Shown here piece after piece: positions 26,301 to 33,888 of a stretch of 64,000 bases of DNA. The stretch is taken from the NCBI GenBank assembly GCA_004213555.1, contig SHAP01000002.1, positions 186,001 to 250,000 of the forward strand, given 5' to 3'. This stretch comes from Phycisphaeraceae bacterium. GTDB lineage: Bacteria > Planctomycetota > Phycisphaerae > Phycisphaerales > SM1A02. The position numbers were made by a program, and so were the translations under genes. The notes under the pieces are model-generated. The model was not told the origin of the DNA. It saw nothing but the letters and a program-made list of their open reading frames with translations, and ran no database searches. Position 1 is the first letter of the stretch; every line of letters starts with the position of its first letter.

Positions 26301-27109
26301 CGTTCTTCCAAGTGTTCCAGATGCTGCTGGGTTGTGGCAGCGAGCCTTTGAAGTTCCTGTGCGTGCTTGTTTTTTGCTCCCCAAGCCGCAGCGATCATGG
26401 TGAGCCCCAAACCAAAGCCCACGGCGGTTGAGACTTCCAAAGAACCTGACACGACGCCAGTTCCGATTCCGATGGATGTAAAAATCATGACCGAGATGGC
26501 CGGAGCCACCCCACTCAGGAGTCGGAGCGCCTTGCTGGAATCCGCCAGACGCACCAGCTCTTGAAACTGTTGCACGAAGGTCTCGAGTGATTCTGGGCAC
26601 TCGGTCTCCTCTGGGGGAGTTCCGCTTCCCCAGATTCGACGAATTTTGCTGCCAAGTTCCTCTTCTTGTTTTTTTAGAGCACGGCACTGGTTGCGGATGG
26701 TGGAAGCGGTCAAGGCAAATTTTTCATTGGGCTTGTCTTCCGAGGACTCAAACACCGTTTCGGCAAGCCAAATCTGTTCTTGCTTGGCTTCAAGCAATGC
26801 TGCTTTCTGCTTTTGGGCGTCCTGAAGAGATTGGGTGGCTTCTTTTTTGAGGGATTCATGCTTCTTTCGGTAGGTTCGCTCCAATTCAGCACGCCGCTGC
26901 CGGTACTCCATCTCAATGGCTTGAACCTTTTGTTCTTTGGCTTCCTTCTGATTCTCGTGTTGCGTTCGACGTTCGTCGGAGTGTGTGACTTCCAGTGCTG
27001 CAACTTTTCGATCAAATCGTGCTTGTGATTCGGGACCCACCGATGCAGCTTCTTCGTCTGCCTTACGAAGACGGCGAAGGATTTCAACCGTGGCTTCTCG
27101 AAGATTCAC
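23360..27109 (-). CDS. FtsK/SpoIIIE-type ATPase of a WXG100 (type VII-like) secretion cassette
   Basis: This 1,249-residue protein is predicted to power export of the WXG100-like proteins encoded upstream. Residues about 10-130 and 245-400 are long charged coiled coils flanking a membrane hairpin (about 190-240). Residues about 430-700 form an ATPase-like module without a P-loop. The canonical FtsK module follows, with AGRTGSGKSTLL (about 742-753) and RILLVIDEFQELF (about 850). A third module (GANLLLVGQQPEPATG, about 1010) lacks the GKT lysine. One active ATPase flanked by degenerate copies recalls EccC/EssC. The GTG start, overlapping the previous stop (GTGA) behind AGAGGAG, is preferred to ATG 27130. 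Confidence 0.82.
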   Translation of the reverse strand: MNLREATVEILRRLRKADEEAASVGPESQARFDRKVAALEVTHSDERRTQHENQKEAKEQKVQAIEMEYRQRRAELERTYRKKHESLKKEATQSLQDAQKQKAALLEAKQEQIWLAETVFESSEDKPNEKFALTASTIRNQCRALKKQEEELGSKIRRIWGSGTPPEETECPESLETFVQQFQELVRLADSSKALRLLSGVAPAISVMIFTSIGIGTGVVSGSLEVSTAVGFGLGLTMIAAAWGAKNKHAQELQRLAATTQQHLEHLEERDLDAAGKLRDEEAQILISTRDQEIKSASEKYDPRVEKLETQLAESQAKFKKQRDLDQKDFADALQECQARREQELESLNDRLGLDHLKQRADLHQRQEQEANGLQKLRQDALEAVQNSCQSHAAAIANLEHQLLEATTQDPDPLASPLDAMNHRVSPGASPAKLTLDLNTLPGVQAGSDLTKEFGDSLTIPLALEFPDAASVLIRTEDSGREWAQRFIRRSMMRILTSLPPGKARFTIVDPVGLGQSLSSFMHLADADERLVSSRIWTDQRHIEQALVDLTDHLENVIQKYLRNDYETIAQYNEAAGEIAEPYRFLVLQDFPTNLSEIAAKRLASLLTSGPRCGIFTLIHQDHRHALPRGFDEAVLERGTWILEQRGDHFHPAEPELSEFKVELQDEISDEQATRVIQAVGAAAIDASRVEVPFSAVEPKPEQLWSRSCSEELTIPLGRSGAKNLQELRLGRGTSQHALVAGRTGSGKSTLLHVLVTNAALWYPPDELSLYLVDFKKGVEFKTYASRDLPHAKAVAVESDREFGLSVLERIDQELVERGGIFRRLGVQNLPGYRSLPDQPAMPRILLVIDEFQELFVEDDKLAQDASLLLDRIVRQGRAFGVHAIMGSQTLGGAYALARSTMGQMQIRVALQCSESDSYLILGEENGAARLLGRPGEAIYNDAGGDVAANSPFQIVWLGDEERDTTLAKVREHAGPNFNRSEPMVVFEGSAPVRIEDAVGIHNATSDFGPQIWLGEPVAIRGPVGLPLKRQGGANLLLVGQQPEPATGLIAATIESLARTLPESTSERVVVVDGTPVEDALAGRLASIAEEHDGMAVKSWREADDAVASFHTELKDRLTNGKEDDPTRVLILHGLQRFRGLRTVEDFSFSASEGPLAPDKQFEELLRDGPTVGLHVITWCDSVTNLNRTIARGTLRDFELKVLLQMSAADSSLLVDAPAAAQLGGARALLSIEETNQLEKFRPYRLRDS

Positions 27110-27333
27110 CAGCTCGACTCCTCTTGGCATTCGGACATGGCTTTTCGAATAAGGGCATCCATTCGCTCGAAGGCCTCTAGGGTGCGAGAGAGTTCTTGAT
27201 CGATGGGCTCGATTCCGGTCTTGGTTATGGAGCGTGAAACTTCATCGTCCCAGCGGGTCAGCAGGTCTTGCCAAGTTCGCTTCAGCTCCTTGGTGGCAGC
27301 TTCGGCTCTGGTGCGGGCGGCCGGAAGACTCAT
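27106..27333 (-). CDS. Small WXG100-like helical protein with WDD motif
   Basis: The 75-residue protein is predicted to form a helical hairpin. It has two tryptophans, W21 (TWQD) and W28 (RWDD), the second followed by EVSRSITKTGIEPIDQEL, resembling the turn and second helix of WXG100 proteins with Asp in place of Gly. It overlaps the 174-residue gene by four bases (ATGA) and the ATPase gene by four (GTGA). It is probably a secreted partner or an adaptor; the assignment rests on motif and context only. Confidence 0.65.
   Translation of the reverse strand: MSLPAARTRAEAATKELKRTWQDLLTRWDDEVSRSITKTGIEPIDQELSRTLEAFERMDALIRKAMSECQEESSW
27118..27124 (-). promoter_or_regulatory. Ribosome binding site deciding the FtsK-type start
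   Basis: AGAGGAG on the minus strand lies eight bases before the GTG at 27109. It supports the GTG over the upstream ATG (27130), which has no comparable site. Confidence 0.55.
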
Positions 27334-27854
27334 GTGGTGCGATCCTCATGCGAAGGAGACTTCGGGGCCAACGTGGCCAAATACGCAGCCAAAGCATCGC
27401 GGCGATTTTTAAGGTCGGCTTCCAGTGATGGAAAAATGGAATCCACCCGGAACGCCAGTTGACTGGTTGCCGCGGTGAACAGAGATCGTTCCTGCTGCAA
27501 TCGATGGCTCCATCTTTTGAGCGCTTCTCGCTGTCGGACCAATTCGTCGATTTTCTTTGTGGCCCGCTGCACCCGCTTTCGTTCGGTGTCGGCGCTGGTG
27601 CCCATACTTGATTGCATCATTTCGGCTCTGGTTAAGTCAGCTTTGGCGTTCTCCAATTCTCTTTTGGTGCGCTGCATCTGGGAAGCCAATTCCTGGGGCC
27701 TTTGTTGTTCCAGCCAATTGGCAAATCGAGCAACTTCTGCTTGAGCTTCGATCAGTCCTTGTTGAATTTCCTCGCGGTACGCAACCAGAGCCCACTGGGC
27801 TTTTTCGAGTGTGGTGACATCCCGAACGTTCGCCGATGGTCCTTGTCCTGCCAT
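27330..27854 (-). CDS. Coiled-coil protein of the WXG100/FtsK cassette
   Basis: The 174-residue protein is almost entirely charged helix (for example RTKRELENAKADLTRAE and KKIDELVRQREALKRW) with no signal peptide, membrane helix or catalytic motif. Its ATG at 27854 shares one base with the stop of the WXG100-like gene (TGATG), and its stop overlaps the next start (ATGA). Position between two W-motif proteins suggests a chaperone or structural component of the secretion apparatus. A TTG at 27857 is an alternative start. Confidence 0.7.
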   Translation of the reverse strand: MAGQGPSANVRDVTTLEKAQWALVAYREEIQQGLIEAQAEVARFANWLEQQRPQELASQMQRTKRELENAKADLTRAEMMQSSMGTSADTERKRVQRATKKIDELVRQREALKRWSHRLQQERSLFTAATSQLAFRVDSIFPSLEADLKNRRDALAAYLATLAPKSPSHEDRTT

Positions 27855-28126
27855 CAACGCTGCTTCAAGTACTCTTCGATGCGTTCGGCCTTGCGCAACA
27901 GGAACGGGGCGTGCACCTCGGATGCTTCCCGAAACCGACCAAGCGAGCGGAGGGCTTCTTCAAATTCAGCGGTGAACTTGGTTTGCTCCTGGTCTCGCCA
28001 ACTCTGCGCGAGGGTCTGCATTCGTGTTTGCAGAATCCGCATGTGGTTGTCCAGATCTTGATTGAAGCGACGAAGGTCATTGGCGAATTGCCGAAGCTCG
28101 GCGGGATCTACAACTGCTTTTGCCAT
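27854..28126 (-). CDS. WXG100-family-like protein
   Basis: The 90-residue protein has two long helices with the central tryptophan motif W43-R-D in SWRDQEQTKFTAEF, followed by a Phe pair, in the position and spacing of WXG100 (EsxA-like) proteins, but with Asp instead of Gly. It has no N-terminal signal. The C-terminus (EEYLKQR) lacks the YxxxD/E export tag of actinobacterial partners. It is the first gene of a four-gene overlapping cassette ending in the FtsK-type ATPase, and has a strong ribosome site (GAAAGGAG). Confidence 0.75.
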   Translation of the reverse strand: MAKAVVDPAELRQFANDLRRFNQDLDNHMRILQTRMQTLAQSWRDQEQTKFTAEFEEALRSLGRFREASEVHAPFLLRKAERIEEYLKQR

Positions 28127-28195
28127 CAGACACTCCTTTCAACCCAATCCAAGATCGATGAGATCCAGAGTTCACGGGTACAATCTCACTTCAAA

Positions 28196-29404
28196 GTGAC
28201 GGTCAAACCAACCACCAATGTATCGCTGACCCCAGTGTGGGTCATCTTTGCCATCACAATTGCTGGTTCCTCCTCCACCGGGCTCTTTTGGAATGCGTTG
28301 GGGTTCATTGCCAAGCATGCGTATGGATTTTCTCGGATCGAAAATCTGACCCTGTACCTCGCCATGGGTTTGGTCTACGCCGCTTCAGCTTGGAAAGCCG
28401 GGTCCGTCGGAAAAATTGTCGGTTGGTCCGATCGGGGGGGCGTTGTTTGGTGTCTTTTGGGAATGGCCGTCGGTCTGGCTGTTCCTGGCATTTTGCCCTC
28501 CAAAATGAGTTTGTGGATCGCAGGGATTTGGGTCTCGGGTCTCTCCGCGTTGTTGTGGCCCGTGGTGCATGCTTATCTGGCCGGTGGTCGTCCCCCGGAC
28601 AAAGTGGCCAAAGTTCAGGGGGTCTTCAACCTGATTTGGATGACATCGGTCACGATCCCGATGTTCATTCTTCCCCCATTTTTGGACACCGGAGCCCGTG
28701 GTGTATTTCTGGTCTCGGCCTGCACCCTCTTCATGGTTCTCCCTCTGGCATTTTGGCTCCCATGCGTGACGCCGAGTGCTTTTGTTGATCCCTCTGGAGC
28801 CTGTGGTTCTGCCGGTCACCCAGAATGGCAGGCCTTGCTGGTTCGATCCCGCCGCTGGCTGGTCGTGACCTACCTCTTCATGAGCGCGTTTCCTCCGCTT
28901 CTGCCCTACGCGTTCGAAGCCTCCGGTATCGCGTCAACTTTGGAAACCCCATTGACCGGAACTTGGATGGTGGTTCGTGTTGTCTTTGTGGCGTTCCTTT
29001 GGCGAACCACCTTTTGGCAGGGTCACCGACCATTTTTGATTGGTGCAGGTTTGGCAGGCACCTTGGGGTTTGGTTTGGCTTTGGGGGCTGGATTCTTGCC
29101 AGGTCCGCCTTTGCCTTGGATGTTCTTCGGATTCATTCTGTTTGGTCTTGGGGCTGGGGCGAGTTACCACGCGGCCTTGGCCTATGGCATGGTGGTTGGT
29201 GAAGCGGAAGTTGATGCGGGGGGGACTTTTGAAGCCATGATTGGTTTGGGCTACGCGGGAGGGCCTGCTGCTGGATTGCTGGGGGTTCCGGTGGCGGCGC
29301 TGTTGGGAATCTCGCCTGGCGTGGCCGCCACGGTTTTATTGGCCGGGCCTGCTTTGATGCTGCCTTGGCTTCGGGTTTCAGAGAATTCCGTCGAAGCTTC
29401 TTGA
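28196..29404 (+). CDS. Major facilitator-like membrane transporter
   Basis: A protein of about 400 residues with ten to twelve hydrophobic helices, a central charged loop (around residue 205-220), and MFS-like repeats such as GMAVGLAVPGILPSKMS. No substrate-specific motif was recognised. The start is uncertain: no ATG is in frame near the N-terminus, leaving GTG 28196 or GTG 28235. It is divergent from the WXG100 cassette across about 70 bases that must hold both promoters. Confidence 0.68.
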   Translation: MTVKPTTNVSLTPVWVIFAITIAGSSSTGLFWNALGFIAKHAYGFSRIENLTLYLAMGLVYAASAWKAGSVGKIVGWSDRGGVVWCLLGMAVGLAVPGILPSKMSLWIAGIWVSGLSALLWPVVHAYLAGGRPPDKVAKVQGVFNLIWMTSVTIPMFILPPFLDTGARGVFLVSACTLFMVLPLAFWLPCVTPSAFVDPSGACGSAGHPEWQALLVRSRRWLVVTYLFMSAFPPLLPYAFEASGIASTLETPLTGTWMVVRVVFVAFLWRTTFWQGHRPFLIGAGLAGTLGFGLALGAGFLPGPPLPWMFFGFILFGLGAGASYHAALAYGMVVGEAEVDAGGTFEAMIGLGYAGGPAAGLLGVPVAALLGISPGVAATVLLAGPALMLPWLRVSENSVEAS

Positions 29405-29455
29405 TTCCCAGAACAAATTCAACCGATTACTTCTCTTGGTTGGAGTTTATTGATC

Positions 29456-29932
29456 ATGTTCCACATTGAATCCTGTCACTGTCCTGCGTTCCTCCCCGAT
29501 GTTGCGGTGGGGAAGGGGCCGAGGTATCAGGCAGGAGCCATTGTTTGGCAACGTACCCCGGTGGGGGTTCAGGTCCTGTTGGTTGAACGCTCCAGTGGGA
29601 AAGGCTGGGGCATTCCCAAGGGTGGCATTGAGTCTGGAGAGAGCTCTCAAGTCGCGGCTTTGCGTGAAGCTTGGGAAGAAGCCGGCGTCGAGCCCAAGTC
29701 TTTGATTCAAGACCTCGGCGAGATGCGGTACGTCAAACGAAACCGGGATCAAGTGGTTCAACTCCATGCGGTGGAAGCCCAAAGGTTGTTCAACGAGTGG
29801 CCGGAAGCCCTTCTGCGACGCCGAGCTTGGTTCTCTTTGGAGGATGCCATTCGGGAGGTCGATCGGTTCTTGGGTCTGGAACGAGCGCTCCGATCCCTTC
29901 AGCCTGTGACGAACTTTAAGTTGGTCGCTTGA
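29456..29932 (+). CDS. Nudix hydrolase
   Basis: The complete Nudix box is present: GGIESGE, seven residues, then REAWEEAGV. It is preceded by GWGIPKGG, typical of small MutT or diadenosine-polyphosphate hydrolases. The 158-residue protein also has an N-terminal Cys/His stretch (ESCHCP). ATG 29456 has GGAG ten bases upstream. It is convergent with the methyltransferase gene, the ends overlapping by 17 bases. Confidence 0.88.
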   Translation: MFHIESCHCPAFLPDVAVGKGPRYQAGAIVWQRTPVGVQVLLVERSSGKGWGIPKGGIESGESSQVAALREAWEEAGVEPKSLIQDLGEMRYVKRNRDQVVQLHAVEAQRLFNEWPEALLRRRAWFSLEDAIREVDRFLGLERALRSLQPVTNFKLVA

Positions 29933-31082
29933 CAATGATGCCCAAACGGGGGGTCCCCACCCGAACGCACCAGAGATGAATTTTATTGGGGCCGTCACCT
30001 CTCAGTGACGCCGCGGCTTGATCAGGATCGACCGCTCGACCCCGAGTGTGCACGACCACTTCGCCTCCATCACGACTCCGAATGGCCGCCTTGAGTTTCT
30101 TCTCACGCCAAGGCAGAACTTCCTCCACTTCCCACACTTCGAGTCCGGTTTCTTTGGGAAGCGTGTCGGCGGTGAGGAGCCCTAGACCAGGGCACACACT
30201 TTCCAAGGATGAACATGACCGGGCGTAGGTCCATTGCAATCCCGACCGTTCCAACAAAGGATCGGCCCGGATCAAATAGGCACCGAAATGGCCTCGATGG
30301 GTCAAGTCGGGGGTAGGCACACCGCGGAACATCCATCCGTCATCGAGGCGAACCACGGATCGTTCGTCGCTCGGGGGGTCTCCCCACCAGGCCAAGCATT
30401 GCGTCAGGCGGCCTTTTTCGGACAGCCATTCCAGATGACACGACTCGAGGTCTGGTTCGTCAGGATCGGTGCCTGGTGAGAGTTTGTACACTCCTTGGGC
30501 CACGCTGGTTTGGAGCTCTCGAAGCACCGCGGGATCGGGGAGAAGATCTTGCCACTGGTGACGCCGTTTTCCCGATGCGTCACGCCGGGGGGGATCAAGG
30601 TGGACAAAGGAACCATCGTCCACATGGTTCCGAATGTCCTGTTCGGTGAATGCACATCCCGTGTTGTGGGCGGCGCAACGAACCCGGAACGGATCATGGT
30701 CGATGGCATGCGCTTCAAGACCCGCCCGGTGAAACGCGGCGGTATCCCCACCAATGCCACACATCAAATCGGTGACTCGGATCACGCCGCGTTTTCGCAG
30801 TTGATTGGCCTTGTATGTGGCCGCCAAGGCTGATGATGCCTGTTCCGCTCCGGAACGATCTGCGATCCATCCCGAGGCTTCGGGCCACTTGAGGACCAGC
30901 CGTCTTCGGGCTTCGCAAAGCTCAAGAGCAATATGGACCAATTCGGCCCCAAATTCATTCCGCCAGCGTTCCAAGAGGGCAGGAGTTCGACTTTTCTCCG
31001 CTGCGACCCGGTCCAGCAACGTGCCGGATGCCGCCACGGCCTGCCAAGTGTCAAAATCATGATGCGAACCTGCGTCGTTCAT
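29916..31082 (-). CDS. Class I SAM methyltransferase with THUMP-like C-terminal domain
   Basis: The SAM-binding motif is TDLMCGIGGDTAAFHRAG with the acidic residue in AIDHDPFR, followed by the family's FVHLDPPRRDASGKR and YKLSPGTDPDEP blocks. The C-terminal 90 residues (GLEVWEVEEVLPWREKK onward) match the THUMP-like domain found in these putative RNA methyltransferases. Length is 388 residues from ATG 31082. The exact nucleotide target is unknown. It is divergent from the moxR operon over 57 bases. Confidence 0.82.
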   Translation of the reverse strand: MNDAGSHHDFDTWQAVAASGTLLDRVAAEKSRTPALLERWRNEFGAELVHIALELCEARRRLVLKWPEASGWIADRSGAEQASSALAATYKANQLRKRGVIRVTDLMCGIGGDTAAFHRAGLEAHAIDHDPFRVRCAAHNTGCAFTEQDIRNHVDDGSFVHLDPPRRDASGKRRHQWQDLLPDPAVLRELQTSVAQGVYKLSPGTDPDEPDLESCHLEWLSEKGRLTQCLAWWGDPPSDERSVVRLDDGWMFRGVPTPDLTHRGHFGAYLIRADPLLERSGLQWTYARSCSSLESVCPGLGLLTADTLPKETGLEVWEVEEVLPWREKKLKAAIRSRDGGEVVVHTRGRAVDPDQAAASLRGDGPNKIHLWCVRVGTPRLGIIVKRPT

Positions 31083-31139
31083 GGTCGTAGTTTGCCTCAA
31101 GTGATGGTTTCGTGGGAGAATGATGATTTGGAGGTTGCC

Positions 31140-32150
31140 ATGTCCAGCACCATGACTTCGGCCGAGATCGAACAACTGTCCGTGGAGATCCATCGGGTCT
31201 CGCCCGCATTTATCCGCCTGCGCGAGCACCTCGCCTCGGTCATTGTGGGTCAGCAAGAGATGCTCGACGGCTTGTTGGTGGCGTTGCTCGCCGACGGCCA
31301 TGTGCTGCTTGAAGGGTTGCCCGGCCTCGCGAAAACCACGGCGGTGTCCACATTGGCTCAAGGCTTTGATGCTTCATTTCAACGGATTCAGTTCACCCCG
31401 GATCTGTTGCCCGCGGATGTGGTCGGTACTTTGGTCTATGAGCCCGCGGAGAAGACCTTTGCGGTTCGCAAGGGACCAGTTTTTGCCCATTTGGTGTTGG
31501 CAGACGAAATCAATCGGGCCCCAGCAAAAGTGCAGAGCGCCCTTTTGGAAGCCATGCAGGAGCGTCAAGTCACCATCGGGACGGAAACCCACCCTTTGCC
31601 TCAACCCTTCTTGGTGTTGGCGACCCAGAATCCAATTGAACAAGAGGGGACCTATCCCCTGCCCGAAGCCCAAACCGACCGGTTCTTGTTGAAGATTCTT
31701 TTGTCACCTCCTTCGGTCGAAGAGGAACGTGAAATATTGGATCGAGCGATGGGGCAGGCCAATCGTCTGGTCTCCACGACATCGGCGATGTTGGAGCCCG
31801 ATGCTGTGGTCGAGGCACGTTCGGTCACGCGTCAGATTTATTGTGATCCTCGACTGCGCGATTACGCCGTCAGCATTGTGCAAGCCACTCGTTCTCCCAG
31901 CCAATTTGGTTTGGCCATGGACGACTTGGTGGAGATCGGGGCTTCACCCCGTGCCACAATTGGTCTGGTGGCGGCCGCTCAGGCCAAGGCCTTCTTGGAT
32001 GGACGTGGATACTGCGTCCCACAAGATTTCAAATCGATCGCGCCCGCAGTCTTGCGTCACCGAATTCGGGCCAGCTTTGAGGCCGAAGCGGAAGGTCTTG
32101 ATGTGGAAGCCATCATTGAACGGCTGCTTGGACATCTGCCGGTCCCGTGA
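31140..32150 (+). CDS. MoxR-family AAA+ ATPase
   Basis: MoxR ATPases act as chaperones with von Willebrand-A proteins. Walker A is GLPGLAKTTAVS (about 59-70), Walker B is LVLADEINRAP, and the sensor block ATQNPIEQEGTYPLPEAQ is diagnostic. Length is 336 residues; ATG 31140 follows GGAGG. It is the first of eight overlapping genes (MoxR, DUF58, lipoprotein, BatA-E) and starts the operon. Confidence 0.93.
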   Translation: MSSTMTSAEIEQLSVEIHRVSPAFIRLREHLASVIVGQQEMLDGLLVALLADGHVLLEGLPGLAKTTAVSTLAQGFDASFQRIQFTPDLLPADVVGTLVYEPAEKTFAVRKGPVFAHLVLADEINRAPAKVQSALLEAMQERQVTIGTETHPLPQPFLVLATQNPIEQEGTYPLPEAQTDRFLLKILLSPPSVEEEREILDRAMGQANRLVSTTSAMLEPDAVVEARSVTRQIYCDPRLRDYAVSIVQATRSPSQFGLAMDDLVEIGASPRATIGLVAAAQAKAFLDGRGYCVPQDFKSIAPAVLRHRIRASFEAEAEGLDVEAIIERLLGHLPVP

Positions 32151-33034
32151 CGCCAGAGACCGCCGAATTGATTCGTCGGGTTCGTCGGCTCGACCTTCGA
32201 GCCCGTCGTGCTGCCCGCACTGGTTTGGCCGGGGCATGGCGCAGTGTGCACCGAGGTCGAGGGATGGCCTTCGAGGAGGTGCGACCCTACACCCCTGGTG
32301 ATGAAGTCCGGTTTATTGATTGGAATGTCACCGCCCGGGCTGGTGATCCCCACGTGAAGGTCTTCCAAGAAGAGCGGGAACTCCGCCTTTTGATTTTGCT
32401 TGACAACAGTGCCAGTCAGTCGTTTACGGGGGATGCGCATGCCAAAATTCGAACCGGCGCGCATGCTGCAGTTGCATTGGCCGCCGCCGCGACTCGCGGT
32501 GGTGATCGGGCGGGCCTGTTGACTTTTGATGAGAAGGTTCGGACCCGAATTCCTTTGCGGAGTGGTGCAAGCCATTTGCTTCGCCTGGCTCGCGCTGCCC
32601 TGTCGTGCCAAGGTGACGGACTTGGCACTGACTTGATCCCGCCCATCGAGGAGTCCACGCGCACCATGGCGGGTGGTGGCATTGTGGCAATTTGTTCTGA
32701 TTTCCAATGCAACGGCTGGTCAGAAGCATTGCGTCAATTGGGACATCGTTGTGAGGTGTTGTTGATTCCCATCATGGATCCGGCCGAAATGACGCCCCCT
32801 CCGGTGGGGTTGGTGAGGGTCGGAGACCCTGAAAGTGGGGACTCGCAGTTGATCGACATGTCCTCATCGGGAGTGCAGGAGGCGTGGGAATCCGCCGTGT
32901 TTGAACGCCAACAGGATCTGCTCGCCATCGCCCGATCAATCGGTGGCGATGTGTTGCCGCTTCGTACAGATCAAGATGCCATCGATGCGATAGAACGTTA
33001 TTACCAACGCCGAGCCCGAGGAAGCAAAGCGTGA
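32147..33034 (+). CDS. DUF58 domain protein
   Basis: The diagnostic DUF58 block is visible as RGRGMAFEEVRPYTPGDEVR followed by FIDWNVTARAGDPHVKVFQEER, and a VWA-like fold follows with LLLDNSAS-type metal site (LLDNSASQSF). Length is 295 residues. The GTG start overlaps the moxR stop (GTGA). It normally works with MoxR and the VWA proteins encoded downstream; its biochemical role is unknown. Confidence 0.9.
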   Translation: MTPETAELIRRVRRLDLRARRAARTGLAGAWRSVHRGRGMAFEEVRPYTPGDEVRFIDWNVTARAGDPHVKVFQEERELRLLILLDNSASQSFTGDAHAKIRTGAHAAVALAAAATRGGDRAGLLTFDEKVRTRIPLRSGASHLLRLARAALSCQGDGLGTDLIPPIEESTRTMAGGGIVAICSDFQCNGWSEALRQLGHRCEVLLIPIMDPAEMTPPPVGLVRVGDPESGDSQLIDMSSSGVQEAWESAVFERQQDLLAIARSIGGDVLPLRTDQDAIDAIERYYQRRARGSKA

Positions 33035-33888
33035 AAATTCGTTTTGGGCTGCTTTCGTCCCTTTTGATGGTTGGTGCTTGTTCGAAAGAAGTACCGGAGG
33101 CGGTCATTGTTTCTTTGGATGGCAAAGGTTTAGAAGCGGTGGTCCAACCTGGAAGGCCGCAAGTGGGCGATTTCTTTGTCGTCCAACTTCCTGAACAAGC
33201 CAAAGACTGGTCATTGTTGGTGCCGGAGGGTGTCGAACAAGCCACTTTGGACAACGGTGATTTGCGCCTTCGAACGTTCACTGCAGGTGGGCTGGTTCTC
33301 GCTTTCGAGGATCGCCCGGAACAGTTGAACTTGATGGTTGGTTCATCCCTGCCCGAGGATGACCGTCCGGACGCCATCGAAGGGGTGGTTGGCTTGCCTC
33401 CCACCATTCAGGAACAATTGGTGGAGTTTGTTTCCAGAACTTGGATCGCAGCGACGGGGCTTGTGGTTCTGTTGGTGGCGTGGATTTTTTGGCGTTCTAG
33501 GCGCCAGAGGTTGGGGTTGGGCACGGGGCCACAAACTTCACCCGCTGACCGAGCCCGGGCCGCGGTGAACGAGCTGGCATCTCAACTTCCCGAAAACGAA
33601 GTTGAAGCGATTGCCTTCCTCTCCGAACTCTCCGATGTCATTCGAACGTATCTTGAGGAAGCGTTGCAGTCCCCAGCCTCTCGTTCCACAACACAGGAAT
33701 ATCTCGCGGATGCCATGCGTTCCTTGCCGGTGGCGACCCGAGGACCCCTCGAACAACTCCTTCGTGCATCCGATCGAGCTAAATTTGCTCGGACGGCCAT
33801 GCCGGCGTACGCCCGTGGCGTTCTCGAGCAAGCGAGCAAAATCATTGACCTCACGGCACCCGCGCTTGATTCCGAGGGTGCCGCATGA
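33031..33888 (+). CDS. Lipoprotein with membrane helix and DUF4381-like C-terminus, Bat operon
   Basis: The N-terminus has a lipobox-like signal (LLMVGACS). Residues 20-135 are a beta-rich periplasmic region, a membrane helix follows (WIAATGLVVLLVAWIFW, about 137-155), and the C-terminal 120 residues are helical and cytoplasmic, resembling DUF4381 proteins found between DUF58 and batA. The GTG start overlaps the DUF58 stop. The DUF4381 match is by position and style, not certain. Confidence 0.72.
   Translation: MKIRFGLLSSLLMVGACSKEVPEAVIVSLDGKGLEAVVQPGRPQVGDFFVVQLPEQAKDWSLLVPEGVEQATLDNGDLRLRTFTAGGLVLAFEDRPEQLNLMVGSSLPEDDRPDAIEGVVGLPPTIQEQLVEFVSRTWIAATGLVVLLVAWIFWRSRRQRLGLGTGPQTSPADRARAAVNELASQLPENEVEAIAFLSELSDVIRTYLEEALQSPASRSTTQEYLADAMRSLPVATRGPLEQLLRASDRAKFARTAMPAYARGVLEQASKIIDLTAPALDSEGAA

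Noticed and set aside
23360-27109. Chromosome-segregating FtsK
   Set aside because: There is no four-helix N-terminal FtsK membrane domain or C-terminal gamma domain, and the small W-motif gene neighbours point to a secretion-type ATPase.
29916-31361. Longer 481-codon methyltransferase
   Set aside because: Residues before ATG 31082 are antisense to the moxR upstream region and add no recognisable domain.
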